A DNA stretch of 64,000 nucleotides from Cellulophaga sp. F20128 (GCF_023015805.1 NZ_JALKBA010000001.1:310001-374000); one strand, 5' to 3'. Counted from the first letter of the stretch, positions 7,168 through 16,950 are shown. A program made the numbers and translations. Notes: generated by a model not told the origin, from the letters alone.

Positions 7168-9309
7168 ATGCTATTCTATCTACTAAAATCTACAGCCTGC
7201 TTGGCCGTTTTATTTCTCTTCTACAAATTGTTTTTAGAAGGGCATAAAATGCACATCTTTAAGCGCTTTTACCTGCTCATTGCCTTGGCGCTAGGGTTTG
7301 GTATTCCTTTGGTAACTTTTACGCAGTATGTGTCAATTACTAAGCCCGTTTATGAAACCCATATTGAAACCCTTCCTTTAGCTACTGCCGTTCTAATTGA
7401 AGAACCTACCAACTACCTCCCCTATATCCTTTGGAGTATTTACGGTATTGGGGTGTTAGTTTTTAGTATAAAATTTATAAAAAATAGTGCCAACATTTTT
7501 AAAAAGATACATGCCAACCCCAAAGTAAAATTAGACAAACATACCAACGTACTCCTTTCAGAAAAAACAACACCACATACTTTTTTAGCATTCATTTTTC
7601 TAAATAAAAAGGCCTATGAAAATAATGAAATTCCGCAAGAGGTTCTTTTACATGAAATAACCCATGCCCAACAAAAACACTCCATAGACGTATTGCTTGT
7701 AGAGCTCCTACAAATTCTATTTTGGTTTAATCCGTTGATCTATTTTTTTAAACACAGCATCAAATTAAACCATGAGTTTTTGGCAGACTATGCCGTTTTA
7801 AAAAACGGGGCAAACGCCACCGCCTATGGAAAAATACTCTTAGCATTCTCATCAGCTGCTTCGGAGCCACAATTGGCAAATTCAATCAATTATTCATCAA
7901 TCAAAAAACGATTTACAGTTATGAAAAAAAGAACCTCAAAACAATCGGTTTGGCTGCGTAGCCTTATTGCTTTACCAATAGCAGCTTTGTTATTGTACAG
8001 TTTTAGCAGTACAGAAACTAAAGAAATTTTAGCAGAAGCAGAACGAGTAACGGTTGCTACAACCCCTCAAGAAAATGTCGAAGGTGCATCTGAATCGATT
8101 TCAGACGAAAACTATTTTCTACTAGAGCTTAAAACCAAACTACTTTACAACGAGCTAATATCGAATCTACAAAAAGAAGGAGAAATTGTAAAAACCAATG
8201 ATTTTAAAAACGCAAAACTCGTAGACAATCACTATATAATTACTTTAAAAACAAAAGAACTTCATAATAAAAGAATGGCTAACTTAAGAAAGTTAGTAGA
8301 AATAAAAAACATATATCGTGTTATTGATGGACATAATACAATTTTAGACAAGGCAACCCCAAAAATGGTGGCCGAGTATAACACTCTAGCTAAAAAATAC
8401 AATGCACAACCCAAACAGCGACTTGTTATAAAGCTGAAAGAGATCAACCGCATGGAATACATTTATGGCTTAATGACTCTTACACAAAAGAAGTCTGCCC
8501 AACCTTATCCAGAGTTTCCAAGCCCACCACCTGTCCCTAAGGTAGAAAAAGGGGAGCACAGTACTATTCCACCCCCACCACCGCCATTGCCATCAACGAC
8601 AACGAACTCGAAAGAATTGCTAAATGCAGAATCAGCCTTTCACAAAGAAGCAGATGCCTATGGCAATGCTATCAATGCCTATATCAAGGCAAACCAAGGA
8701 AATGCAACCGATTTAAAAGCGCAGTATGAGACGGTAATGAAGTTCTATGAAAAATATAAAAACCTCAATAAAAAAGAAAATAGTAATTCACTTTTGCCTC
8801 CACCTCCGCCACCACCTTCTGCACGAGTGAAAAAAGGAGAACAAAGCAGTATTCCGCCACCACCACCACCTGAGAGTCCAATAAACCATATCATACGAAT
8901 GGCTAAAAAAGGGGCTAGCTTTTCGTATGAAGGAAACAACATCTCTTCAGACAAGGCGATAGCCTTACTCAAGAAAAACAATAGTTTAAACATTTTAACC
9001 ACAGACGTGAACTCAGCCAATCCCAAGGTTGCAATTTCCACCAAACCTATTTCTTTAAAAGACTCAAAAAACATAGTCCTTTCAGTTATGGATATGCCCT
9101 ATAACGGTCCAACCAAAGACTTAAGCGACCCTGTTGAAATGCTAAAATACATGGTAAAAAGAGGGGCAAAACTATATTATAATGGCGAAGTTATTTCGGA
9201 AAAAAAAGGTTTAGAAATTATTAAAGACCAAAAATCTGTAACCATAAAAAAAATAAAAACACCCCATGCTATCCCAACCGTGTTAATTGGCGGTGAAAAC
9301 GATTGCTAG
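7168..9309 (+). CDS. M56 (BlaR1-type) membrane metalloprotease with proline-rich C-terminal region
   Basis: Integral membrane sensor-protease that would relay an envelope signal and trigger loss of the BlaI-type repressor encoded just upstream. Transmembrane segments lie at about 1-20, 33-52, 85-105 and 265-285. The zinc motif is HEITH (His162, Glu163, His166), followed by the conserved NHEFLADYAV. The BlaR1 penicillin-binding domain is absent. Instead the extracytoplasmic part (about 285-713) contains three poly-proline tracts (about 468-474, 544-550, 562-567), a repeated VxKGExSxIPPPPPP unit, and two related C-terminal units (MAKKGASFSYEGNNIS and MVKRGAKLYYNGEVIS). The signal sensed is unknown. 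Confidence 0.85.
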   Translation: MLFYLLKSTACLAVLFLFYKLFLEGHKMHIFKRFYLLIALALGFGIPLVTFTQYVSITKPVYETHIETLPLATAVLIEEPTNYLPYILWSIYGIGVLVFSIKFIKNSANIFKKIHANPKVKLDKHTNVLLSEKTTPHTFLAFIFLNKKAYENNEIPQEVLLHEITHAQQKHSIDVLLVELLQILFWFNPLIYFFKHSIKLNHEFLADYAVLKNGANATAYGKILLAFSSAASEPQLANSINYSSIKKRFTVMKKRTSKQSVWLRSLIALPIAALLLYSFSSTETKEILAEAERVTVATTPQENVEGASESISDENYFLLELKTKLLYNELISNLQKEGEIVKTNDFKNAKLVDNHYIITLKTKELHNKRMANLRKLVEIKNIYRVIDGHNTILDKATPKMVAEYNTLAKKYNAQPKQRLVIKLKEINRMEYIYGLMTLTQKKSAQPYPEFPSPPPVPKVEKGEHSTIPPPPPPLPSTTTNSKELLNAESAFHKEADAYGNAINAYIKANQGNATDLKAQYETVMKFYEKYKNLNKKENSNSLLPPPPPPPSARVKKGEQSSIPPPPPPESPINHIIRMAKKGASFSYEGNNISSDKAIALLKKNNSLNILTTDVNSANPKVAISTKPISLKDSKNIVLSVMDMPYNGPTKDLSDPVEMLKYMVKRGAKLYYNGEVISEKKGLEIIKDQKSVTIKKIKTPHAIPTVLIGGENDC

Positions 9310-9327
9310 TCACAGAAATGAAAAATT

Positions 9328-9356
9328 AAAAGCTCCATATTTTGGGGCTTTTTTTA
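9328..9356 (+). terminator. Terminator of BlaI/M56 operon
   Basis: AAAGCTCC / GGGGCTTT stem followed by seven T, located 19 nt past the M56 stop. Confidence 0.75.
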
Positions 9357-9420
9357 TACCAAAAACTTAAAAACTGCGTTACAATAGGTACATCATCATC
9401 ATCAAAAACGAGAACTTATC

Positions 9421-10521
9421 ATGATCAAACGCTTTTTCATCCTCTGCTCAGGGGCAGATTCCACCATTCTAGAAACATGTTCCTCAGGCGAACAAAACAA
9501 ATATGCGGGTATTGGCGCTACCGTTTTTTTTACAGCCGTAATGGCTTTTATTGCAAGCTCATATGCCTTATACACAGTATTTGACTCTGTTTATGCCGCT
9601 GTCTTTTTTGGACTAATTTGGGGGCTACTCATTTTTAATTTAGACCGCTTTATTGTTTCTACCATTAAAAAAAGAGACCATTTTAAAAGTGAATTGCTAC
9701 AAGCTACCCCACGGTTAATTCTTGCAATTATCATTGCCATAGTCATTGCAAAGCCCTTGGAAATGAAAATTTTTGAAAAGGAAATCAATCAGGTTTTATT
9801 GGAGCAAAAAAATGAATTAACATTGGCAAACAAGGAACAAATTGCCTTGCAATACAACCCTAAAAAAGAAAACTTACAACAGTCCATTCAAAACTTAAAA
9901 GAAGAAATTACCACCAAAGAAACAGAGACCAATGCGCTATACGACACCTTTATTGCGGAAGCTGAAGGCAGAGAAGGCACCAAACTTTTAGGCAAAGGCC
10001 CCGTTTACAAAGAGAAGCGCGAAAAGCATGATGTCGCCTTACAAGAGTTGCAAGCCTTAAAAGAAAACAATACCAAAAAAATAGCTGGTCTGGAAGCAGA
10101 AATTACAACTGTAGATGCGGAATATACCAATAGTGTTGCGGATTCCCAGCCCATCATTGATGGCTTTGACGGGCTAATGGCACGGATTACAGCTCTAAAC
10201 GAATTGCCGTGGCTCCCTTCATTCTTTATCTTTTTGCTTTTTTTAGCCATAGAAACATCACCCATAATCGCTAAGCTTTTGTCTCCCAAAGGAACATATG
10301 ATTATAAATTGGAAGAGGAAGAAAGTGTGGTTAAAACGTGGGTAGCGCAAAAAGTGGCCCAACGTAAAAACGTTTATGACACCGATGTGATCCTTAACAA
10401 AAAGATCTACAATGATATCGCTGAAGAAGAAGCCATTTACGCTTATAAAAAGCAACAGGCAGAGAAACTACTGAAACAGCAAGCTGACGCTTTTTATGCT
10501 GTGCAGACCAAAAATTTATAA
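9421..10521 (+). CDS. DUF4407 membrane protein
   Basis: A 366-aa protein of the DUF4407 family, function unknown. Two hydrophobic segments lie near residues 35-60 and 62-80, another at about 100-118 and another at 265-285, giving about four membrane spans. Between them, residues 120-250 form a long charged coiled-coil-like helical region (KEENLQQSIQNLKEEITTKE). The N-terminus (FILCSGADSTILETCSSGEQNKYAGIGATVF) matches the family signature of an early Cys-containing segment leading into the first span. The gene stands alone between two terminators. The start at 9421 preserves the conserved N-terminus. Confidence 0.85.
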   Translation: MIKRFFILCSGADSTILETCSSGEQNKYAGIGATVFFTAVMAFIASSYALYTVFDSVYAAVFFGLIWGLLIFNLDRFIVSTIKKRDHFKSELLQATPRLILAIIIAIVIAKPLEMKIFEKEINQVLLEQKNELTLANKEQIALQYNPKKENLQQSIQNLKEEITTKETETNALYDTFIAEAEGREGTKLLGKGPVYKEKREKHDVALQELQALKENNTKKIAGLEAEITTVDAEYTNSVADSQPIIDGFDGLMARITALNELPWLPSFFIFLLFLAIETSPIIAKLLSPKGTYDYKLEEEESVVKTWVAQKVAQRKNVYDTDVILNKKIYNDIAEEEAIYAYKKQQAEKLLKQQADAFYAVQTKNL

Positions 10522-10526
10522 GGACT

Positions 10527-10568
10527 AAAAAAAGGGGTGGCTTTTCTATTGAAAAACCACCCCTTTTT
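10527..10568. terminator. Bidirectional terminator
   Basis: AAAAAGGGGTGG and CCACCCCTTTTT form a 12-bp perfect stem with A and T runs on both sides, placed between two convergent genes; it can serve both strands. Confidence 0.9.
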
Positions 10569-10589
10569 AATTTTAAGTATACACTTTAC

Positions 10590-12245
10590 CTAATTCGCAA
10601 AATACACATAGATCCCTACAACCAATACGCAAATAGCTATTCCAATTTGATTCACATACTTATATGGGGTTATTTCTACCTGCTCTGTATATTTTTGCAC
10701 ATAAGGTGTTTCACGCGGTTTAAGCTTTCCTATCAACAACATGATTCCAAAGTTTAAGACAAACAAAATGGCCATTACATGTAAAAAGTGCGGATAAGCA
10801 TCTACTTCAATAACGCCTAAAGCATCTACATCTGTTATACCCGCTGCCTCTGCTTTCTCTAAAGCTGCATCTATAAAATAGGGTTGTAAAATAAACTGAC
10901 TAATAATATACAACACAGAACCAGAAATAATTCCAATTTTAGCGGCAATTGCCGGTACCCTCTTCGTTACATACCCAATTATAATTACAGAAAAAATAGG
11001 AATACTATAAATACCATTTACCTCCTGTAAATAACCAAATAAACTACCAGCATTTGCAATAAAAGGGGCAATAAACATGGCTGCTAATGCCAAAATAATT
11101 CCAAATATTTTACCATTCTTTACTATTTGTACCTCTCCTGCTTCTTTATTAATATGTTGTTTGTAAATATCCAATCCGTATAAAGTAACAGAGCTATTTA
11201 AAACACTGTTAAAAGAACTTAGAATGGCACCAAAAAGTACGGCAGCAAAAAAGCCAACCAAATAACTTGGTAAAACCTTACCTACCAACATAGGGTAAGC
11301 ACTGTCTGAACTTTCCAAACTACCTTCAAAAATATGAAAGGCTATAATTCCAGGAAGCACCAAAATTAAAGGCCCTAGAATTTTAATAAAGGAGGCCAAC
11401 AACAATCCCTTTTGACCTTCTGCTAAGTTTTTAGCACCCAAAGCACGTTGTATAATTTGTTGGTTGGTACCCCAATAAAACAATTGTACCAACATCATTC
11501 CTGTAAAAATGGTAGAAAAAGGAACGGAATTTGTTTTTGTTCCTATAGAATTGAATTTTTCAGGATTTTCGGTTGTCAATATGGATAAGCCCTCCATTAC
11601 ACTTCCATCACCCATAAACATTAATCCAAAAATAGGAATTAAAATACCTCCAATCAATAGGCCTATTGCATTTATAGAATCTGAAACTACAACTGCTTTT
11701 AAACCCCCAAATATGGCGTAAACACCTCCAATAACACCTATGCCCCAAACGCAAACCCATATGGAAACTGTATGGCTTATGCCTAACATTTCTGGAACAT
11801 TAAACATTCCGCTTATTGCAACAGAACCAGAATATAAAATAACAGGCAACAAGACCACTACATATCCTGTTAAGAACAACCCAGAGGTTATTGTTTTTGT
11901 TGTTACATCAAACCGATCTGCTAAAAATTGAGGAATGGTGGTTAAGCCTCCCTTTAAATACCTTGGCAATAAAAATATGGCAGTTACCACAATAGCTATA
12001 GCGGCTAAGGTTTCCCATGCCATTACAGAGAGTCCATCCGTATAGGCATCTGAATTTAGGCCTACAAGTTGTTCAGTAGATAAATTGGTTAATAAAAGCG
12101 ATCCGGCAATAACTCCTGCGGTAAGGCTTCTGCCTCCTAAAAAATACCCGTCCGACGATTTTTCATTGGTTTTTCTAGTTGCCAGATAAGAGATAATGGC
12201 GACTAAAAGCGTAAAGCCCACAAAAGAGAGTAAGGTTAATAACAT
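10590..12245 (-). CDS. Sodium:solute symporter (SLC5/SSS family)
   Basis: Inner-membrane Na+-coupled transporter, 551 aa with about 14 hydrophobic helices. Signature segments include GGRSLTAGVIAGSLLLTNLSTEQLVG at the first helices (only the pattern is quoted in part), the QRALGAKN loop, and LFGAILSSFNSVLNS, which is typical of the sodium-site helix. The closest layout is the sugar/myo-inositol SSS branch that Bacteroidota often use for sugars or sialic acid. The substrate cannot be assigned because no catabolic gene is adjacent: the flanking genes are divergent or convergent. Confidence 0.88.
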   Translation of the reverse strand: MLLTLLSFVGFTLLVAIISYLATRKTNEKSSDGYFLGGRSLTAGVIAGSLLLTNLSTEQLVGLNSDAYTDGLSVMAWETLAAIAIVVTAIFLLPRYLKGGLTTIPQFLADRFDVTTKTITSGLFLTGYVVVLLPVILYSGSVAISGMFNVPEMLGISHTVSIWVCVWGIGVIGGVYAIFGGLKAVVVSDSINAIGLLIGGILIPIFGLMFMGDGSVMEGLSILTTENPEKFNSIGTKTNSVPFSTIFTGMMLVQLFYWGTNQQIIQRALGAKNLAEGQKGLLLASFIKILGPLILVLPGIIAFHIFEGSLESSDSAYPMLVGKVLPSYLVGFFAAVLFGAILSSFNSVLNSSVTLYGLDIYKQHINKEAGEVQIVKNGKIFGIILALAAMFIAPFIANAGSLFGYLQEVNGIYSIPIFSVIIIGYVTKRVPAIAAKIGIISGSVLYIISQFILQPYFIDAALEKAEAAGITDVDALGVIEVDAYPHFLHVMAILFVLNFGIMLLIGKLKPRETPYVQKYTEQVEITPYKYVNQIGIAICVLVVGIYVYFAN

Positions 12246-12470
12246 AAGTTAAAAAGTTTGGTTTGAGTATAAATATATTGGTTTAATTTCTTACTAAAAA
12301 CATTAGTCTTAAAAAATATAATTTTTTGTTTTAAATCTAACATTTGAAAAAATTATGAATTAATTTCGATTAAATTTTACCTTATTACACCTAATTTTAC
12401 TCCATTTTTGAAATTGATGTAAGATTTTAACATACAATTCGTTATTATAGAGTAATCTCAAGATCATACC

Positions 12471-14012
12471 ATGAAGAACATTACTTTGCTACTCCTTTTT
12501 TTTATTGGTTTCAGTGCATTTGCACAAAAAATGCCCGTAACCTATAAATTCAGTGAAAAATATCACGACAGGTATAAATACTCTAATCTACAAACTATAG
12601 CCAATGACGGTGCTGGTGGGTCTATCCTTGTTAGATCTTACTTTACCGGGTTAATCCTAAAACCCCGAGGATACATCATAGAACACTACGGCCAAGACTT
12701 AGGGCTTTTAAATGAATTTAATTACAAAGTAAAAGACAAAGATTTTGTAAATGCTTTTGTAAATAACGGCATTTTAAACATTTTATTCTTAGAATATAAT
12801 GCTGGTAAGCAAGCGTACGACTATGTGGTTCACCAAAGCCCGATTACAAACTTTGATTTTACAAAGACTACAATTCTTTCCATACCTTCCAAACAAGTAG
12901 AAGAGCCTATCGATAAAAAATACTACAATAGAGAATTTGCTTCTGGCTTTAGCACGTCCATATTATTTAATGAGAAAAAGGATGCCTTTGTCATTAGTGC
13001 TCATTACAAAAAAGCCAAGGACAATCAACATTTTATACATGTATTTGATGCTGATTTAACAAAGTTAGTTTCCCATGATTTCTCTGCTGAAGTGGAAGAA
13101 AAAAACTACGCCTTTGAAAATGTAGAAATCACCCAAAACAAAAAAGAAGTCTTTTTAGTAGCAAAAGCTTATTATAAAAAGAGACGTTTTTCTGCCTTGG
13201 AGCGCAAGTTTCAATACGAGCTAATAAAAGTCACAGACCAAGAACGGGTACTAAAAACTTTTGATGAACCCGGAATGTACTTGGAGGCATTAAAACCTAT
13301 TCTTACAGAAAAAAAACTAATCTGTATCGGTTTTTATTCCAACCGGAAAGACAATCGTTACAATGGTCTAAGTTATTTTAAATTAGATGAAGGTTCCTTA
13401 GACATAAAATCCACGAAATTCTTACCCTTTACACCACAATTTATGGCAGATAAGTTTGGATTAGAGGAAGATAATAAAGAAGTTAAAAACCTTATTTTTA
13501 AAAATGCAAAAATAGCGAGTGATGGTTCTATCCTATTTAATGCAGAGGAGTATTTTATTACTTCTGGTTTTCAGAACAATCCAGGAGGATCTAGGGTAAA
13601 GATTACGAGATATCACTACAACGATATGATAGGTGCCAAATTAACAGACGATGGTGATTTAATTTGGGTACGTAACATTAATAAATCTGAAGTAACCCAA
13701 GGAGATGGGGCGTATGCATCTTACAGCACCCTTACCAAAGGCAATGATACCTATTTCTTTATTAGTACAGCCTCTGAAAATCCGCAATTATTAAATAACG
13801 AACGCTTAGTTTTTAGGCAAGGTTTGGGCAGAAACCGTAATGTTTTCATGATTAAGCTAGATGAAAAAGGATTCATGACCTATGATAAAATTATAGATGA
13901 TAAAGAAGCACGACTGCCATTAATGGTGTCTAAACCATTAATCAATAAAGACCAAATACTGTTTTACGCCAAACGAGGTAGTAAAAAACAATTGGTAGAA
14001 GTTAAGCTTTAA
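12471..14012 (+). CDS. Secreted hypothetical protein, 513 aa
   Basis: It has a classical signal peptide (charged MKN, hydrophobic LLLLFFIGFSAFA, cleavage before Gln19). The mature part of about 495 residues is rich in beta-strand-like segments with repeated aromatic and charged motifs and resembles a beta-propeller-type secreted or periplasmic protein, but no family is recognised with confidence. There are no catalytic motifs and no C-terminal sorting domain. It is monocistronic, with 225 bases of AT-rich DNA upstream that also serves the divergent symporter gene; no clear TAnnTTTG box is seen there. Confidence 0.75.
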   Translation: MKNITLLLLFFIGFSAFAQKMPVTYKFSEKYHDRYKYSNLQTIANDGAGGSILVRSYFTGLILKPRGYIIEHYGQDLGLLNEFNYKVKDKDFVNAFVNNGILNILFLEYNAGKQAYDYVVHQSPITNFDFTKTTILSIPSKQVEEPIDKKYYNREFASGFSTSILFNEKKDAFVISAHYKKAKDNQHFIHVFDADLTKLVSHDFSAEVEEKNYAFENVEITQNKKEVFLVAKAYYKKRRFSALERKFQYELIKVTDQERVLKTFDEPGMYLEALKPILTEKKLICIGFYSNRKDNRYNGLSYFKLDEGSLDIKSTKFLPFTPQFMADKFGLEEDNKEVKNLIFKNAKIASDGSILFNAEEYFITSGFQNNPGGSRVKITRYHYNDMIGAKLTDDGDLIWVRNINKSEVTQGDGAYASYSTLTKGNDTYFFISTASENPQLLNNERLVFRQGLGRNRNVFMIKLDEKGFMTYDKIIDDKEARLPLMVSKPLINKDQILFYAKRGSKKQLVEVKL

Positions 14013-14062
14013 CCACATTTGTTACATAACTAAACCTTAAGGAAGTCCTCCTACAGTATTGT

Positions 14063-15005
14063 ATGGGGATTTATTTAAAATTTAATAGCGTTAAGGATTT
14101 ATTCCATATTTTTAGATTAAATCCTATAAGTAAAAAAAGACTACATCAAAGGCCGAAGGCACAACAGAACACGCATAATAAGTTTCTACAGCACGTTTAT
14201 GAAATTCGTGATGATTTTCTAGAGTTCTGTGGTTTGGAAGGTGAAGAAGCTGACAACGACGGCACAAAGTACAACCCATAATTCCAAAGACTATAGTAAA
14301 AAAAGTTACAAGTCCATACCATTGTATTGTCTGTAAATACGGATTGTTACCAACCTGCAGAAAAACAATATAAAAACACCAAAGCTTGCCTAAAAGTGGT
14401 TTACATGTACAGACACCCTCTTGGCATCATCATTAAAAACGCACTAATACTACGGGATTTGGAAATATTAAAACAACCGGCCTACCACAACTTAGTAGGG
14501 GTAAATGTTTCCGTGACCTCTTTATCAGAAGAAACCAGAAGGATTTTAGAACCCAGTACCGTAAGCATTAAAAAAAGGTTGGAAACCATTAAAATCTTAT
14601 CCGAAAACAACATCCCCATAAACGCCATGTTGGCGCCAATTATTCCCGGCCAAATCAGTCATAAAATATTAGGGTTGGCAAAAGCGGTAAGAAACAACGG
14701 GGCACTTTCCTTTAGATTTACGATAGTACGTTTAAATGGTGCTTGGTCAACTATTTACAGATTGGATGGATAAAACCTTATCAGATAAAGCCGATAAGGT
14801 ATTGCACTTAATAGAAGCTTGCCTCAATGGTTCTTTAAACGATACTAGATTTGGACTGCGCACCCGGGGCGATGGGCAAATAGCAGCACAAATACACAGC
14901 TTGGTTAAACTGGCCAAACAAAAGTATTTTGCCAACAAAACCTTTCCAACACTAAATACTAGTTTGTTTGAAGAATATAAAAATGGACAGTATAAGTTGT
15001 TTTAA
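14063..15005 (+). pseudogene. Decayed PA0069/Rv2578c-type radical SAM gene
   Basis: Three partial frames together match a radical SAM protein of the PA0069 type (spore photolyase-like family, normally about 350 aa). Frame 1 gives AQQNTHNKFLQHVYEIRDDF; after a frameshift near 14280 the text continues as PKTIVKKVTSP; then comes a deletion of an estimated 65-70 codons near 14316-14318; the sequence resumes with TDCYQPAEK...SLSEETRRILEP; a second frameshift near 14741 leads to the C-terminus LFEEYKNGQYKLF. The missing part is exactly the stretch that carries the CxxxCxxC iron-sulfur motif in intact homologues. A further one-base loss near 14157 in the KGRGAQ segment is likely. The product cannot be functional. 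Confidence 0.85.
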
Positions 15006-15060
15006 AATAACCTTAAAAATAAAACTTCAGTTTATTTAAGGTTTACCTAGGTATATAAAA

Positions 15061-15093
15061 AGGCTCTATTTTCAAATGTAAATAGAACCTTTT
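15061..15093 (+). terminator. Terminator after the radical SAM pseudogene
   Basis: An 11-bp stem with one mismatch (AGGCTCTATTT with AAATAGAACCT) followed by TTTT. It may be the surviving terminator of the decayed gene, or act for the convergent DUF2911 gene. Confidence 0.6.
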
Positions 15094-15127
15094 AGCATTA
15101 TTATTACTTAACGTAATTATTATATCT

Positions 15128-15661
15128 TTATTTAGTCCCTACACCTAGTTTAACAGGCACGTAAGTAGTATCCCAAAGTATTCCAAAACTAGCACTAGTA
15201 TCAGTTAAATCACCTATTATTATTGTAAATGTTTCTACAGACATTGGCATTTTTAGTGCTTGAGAGGTAACTTTTGCAGCCACTTTAGATTCATCTAATT
15301 CTTGTGGAGTTCCACCAGCATCATGCTCAGTATATAAATAAACTTCCCATGAAGTGGCACTAGGTTTAGTGAAAATTGCATAAGTACCAGCCTTAACTGC
15401 TGTTCCGCCAAAAGTTACATCTTTATCAAAGGTAATCTTAGTTCTGGCATTTGCACCAGTTCTCCAAATTTTATTAAAAGGCACTAGATCACCAAAAATA
15501 GTTCGGCCTTTAACTGAAGGTCTTGAGTACTCTACTGTAACTTCAGTTAAACCAACTGTCTGAATTAATTCTGAAGCAGGACTAGCTGCTGGTTTTTCAG
15601 CTTGTGCGCTTAAAGCAACAGAAGCCATAATGGCACAAACAAATAATGTAATCTTTTTCAT
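15128..15661 (-). CDS. DUF2911 secreted protein
   Basis: A 177-aa protein with a signal peptide (MKKITLFVCAIMASVALSAQA), probably exported to the periplasm. The mature part matches the DUF2911 family: IQTVGLTEVTVEYSRPSVKG, FGDLVPFNKIWRTGANA, KAGTYAIFTKPSATSWEVYLY. This family is common in Bacteroidota and has no assigned biochemical role. Length is slightly shorter than multi-domain family members. The gene is monocistronic on the minus strand. Confidence 0.88.
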   Translation of the reverse strand: MKKITLFVCAIMASVALSAQAEKPAASPASELIQTVGLTEVTVEYSRPSVKGRTIFGDLVPFNKIWRTGANARTKITFDKDVTFGGTAVKAGTYAIFTKPSATSWEVYLYTEHDAGGTPQELDESKVAAKVTSQALKMPMSVETFTIIIGDLTDTSASFGILWDTTYVPVKLGVGTK

Positions 15662-15790
15662 AGTTTAATGTATATATTAGTTTTTACTAAAATACGTATA
15701 ATGCCACTTGCAGTTTGTTAATAAAACCCTAAATATGAAATAACTAAACAGTATTTTCTTTGTTGTAATTGATTTTTCTTATTTTCTTAA

Positions 15791-16024
15791 AGAGGTAAGA
15801 AGTTAGCTACTTACCTCTTTACAATATTTTATTACCTTGAACCATGTTCATTAGTAGGTGATTGGATAGAACGTTTTAGTGAAGAGTTAAAAAAGAAAAC
15901 AAGTAAAAATTTTGAGAGTGGTTCGTTGTCAAAAGATTTCCGCTTCAATAGGATATTGGGATTGAAAGAAGAAATGAATTGGGCAGGTCTTGTTACCTCG
16001 ATAGGAATTGAGATTATTCAGTAA
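15791..16024 (+). pseudogene. Open fragment without start codon, possible gene remnant
   Basis: In the 511-base gap between the DUF2911 and DsbA genes, one frame stays open for 77 codons and ends at TAA. It contains protein-like text such as YLEPCSLVGDWIERFSEELK and SLSKDFRFNRILGLKEEMNW, with coding-type codon use, but has no credible start codon and a stop immediately upstream. I read it as the 3' remnant of a lost gene; the family is not recognised. The rest of the gap (15662-15790 and 16025-16172) shows no gene. Confidence 0.35.
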
Positions 16025-16172
16025 AAAATTACCTATTGAATTCAAATGTTAGTTCGAGTAAAATTCTATTTTCAGGATTTTGTATCGAAAACCACAAACC
16101 AGTTTTTAATTGAAATTATTGAAAGGTTGGCACCTTAAATCCGTCTAAACAATAGCAACAAATAAAATAACT

Positions 16173-16874
16173 ATGCACATACAAATTTGGTCAGACATTA
16201 GATGTCCGTTCTGTTACATTGGGAAACGAAACTTTACAGCGGCATTGGAAAAATTTCCGCACAAAGACAAGGTCACAGTGGAATGGAAAAGTTTTGAATT
16301 GGACCCCAATATTAAGACACAAACAGACATAAGCGCTATTGCTCATTTTATGCAAAGTAAAGGTGTAGATGAGGCTAGCGCTACTGAAATGTTTAATCGA
16401 GTTACTGAAATGGCAAACAGCGTTGGTCTTAATTTTAAAATTGGAGATATTGTAACCGCCAATTCATTAAACGCTCATCGCCTTTTGCAATACGCCAAAA
16501 CCATACAACGGGCAGATGCAACAAAAGAAGCGCTTTTAAAAGCCCATTTAGAAGATGGTAAAAATATAGACGATATCGCATTTTTGGTTGCTACTGCAGT
16601 CGCTCTGGGAATGGACAAAACAACGGTTGAAGAAATATATACAACAGATGCTTTTACCTATGATGTACGGCAAGATGAAATGGAAGCACGTAACTTAGGT
16701 GTCAACGGTGTCCCTTTCTTTGTGTTAGACAATAAATATGGTGTTTCTGGCGCACAACCTATAGCAGCGTTTACCGAAGCTTTAGAAAGTGCTTGGGAAA
16801 ACCACCAAAAAGAAGCACTTACCATAATACCTACGGAGCAAGGCGATTCTTGTGATGTAGATGGCAATTGCTAA
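16173..16874 (+). CDS. DsbA-family (FrnE-like) oxidoreductase
   Basis: Cytosolic thioredoxin-fold protein of the FrnE/DsbA branch, 233 aa, without a signal peptide. The redox motif CPFC is at Cys11-Cys14 (WSDIRCPFCYIGKRNF), the helical insertion covers about 65-165, and the cis-proline segment is GVNGVPFFVLDNKYGVSGAQP. The C-terminus has an extra Cys pair (SCDVDGNC), seen in some relatives. It probably acts in thiol-disulfide exchange or as an isomerase in stress responses; the substrate is unknown. The gene is monocistronic and ends at a 40-bp palindromic terminator. Confidence 0.9.
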   Translation: MHIQIWSDIRCPFCYIGKRNFTAALEKFPHKDKVTVEWKSFELDPNIKTQTDISAIAHFMQSKGVDEASATEMFNRVTEMANSVGLNFKIGDIVTANSLNAHRLLQYAKTIQRADATKEALLKAHLEDGKNIDDIAFLVATAVALGMDKTTVEEIYTTDAFTYDVRQDEMEARNLGVNGVPFFVLDNKYGVSGAQPIAAFTEALESAWENHQKEALTIIPTEQGDSCDVDGNC

Positions 16875-16890
16875 TGACCCTATACAACTA

Positions 16891-16930
16891 AAAAAAGTCT
16901 TGATTCGCAATTGCGAATCAAGACTTTTTT
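16891..16930. terminator. 40-bp perfect palindrome, bidirectional terminator
   Basis: Positions 16891-16930 are a perfect inverted repeat with no loop: six A, GTCTTGATTCGCAA, its exact complement, six T. It sits between convergent genes (DsbA family on plus, Gfo/Idh/MocA on minus) and should terminate both. Confidence 0.9.
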
Positions 16931-16950
16931 TATAAGATGGCATTAGAGAA

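Noticed and set aside
6801-9309. Beta-lactam resistance locus
   Set aside because: The BlaI/M56 pair lacks the penicillin-binding sensor domain and no beta-lactamase is nearby; these pairs are common in Bacteroidota.
14063-14281. 72-aa frame as an independent small gene
   Set aside because: Its sequence is the start of the decayed radical SAM gene and continues in other frames.
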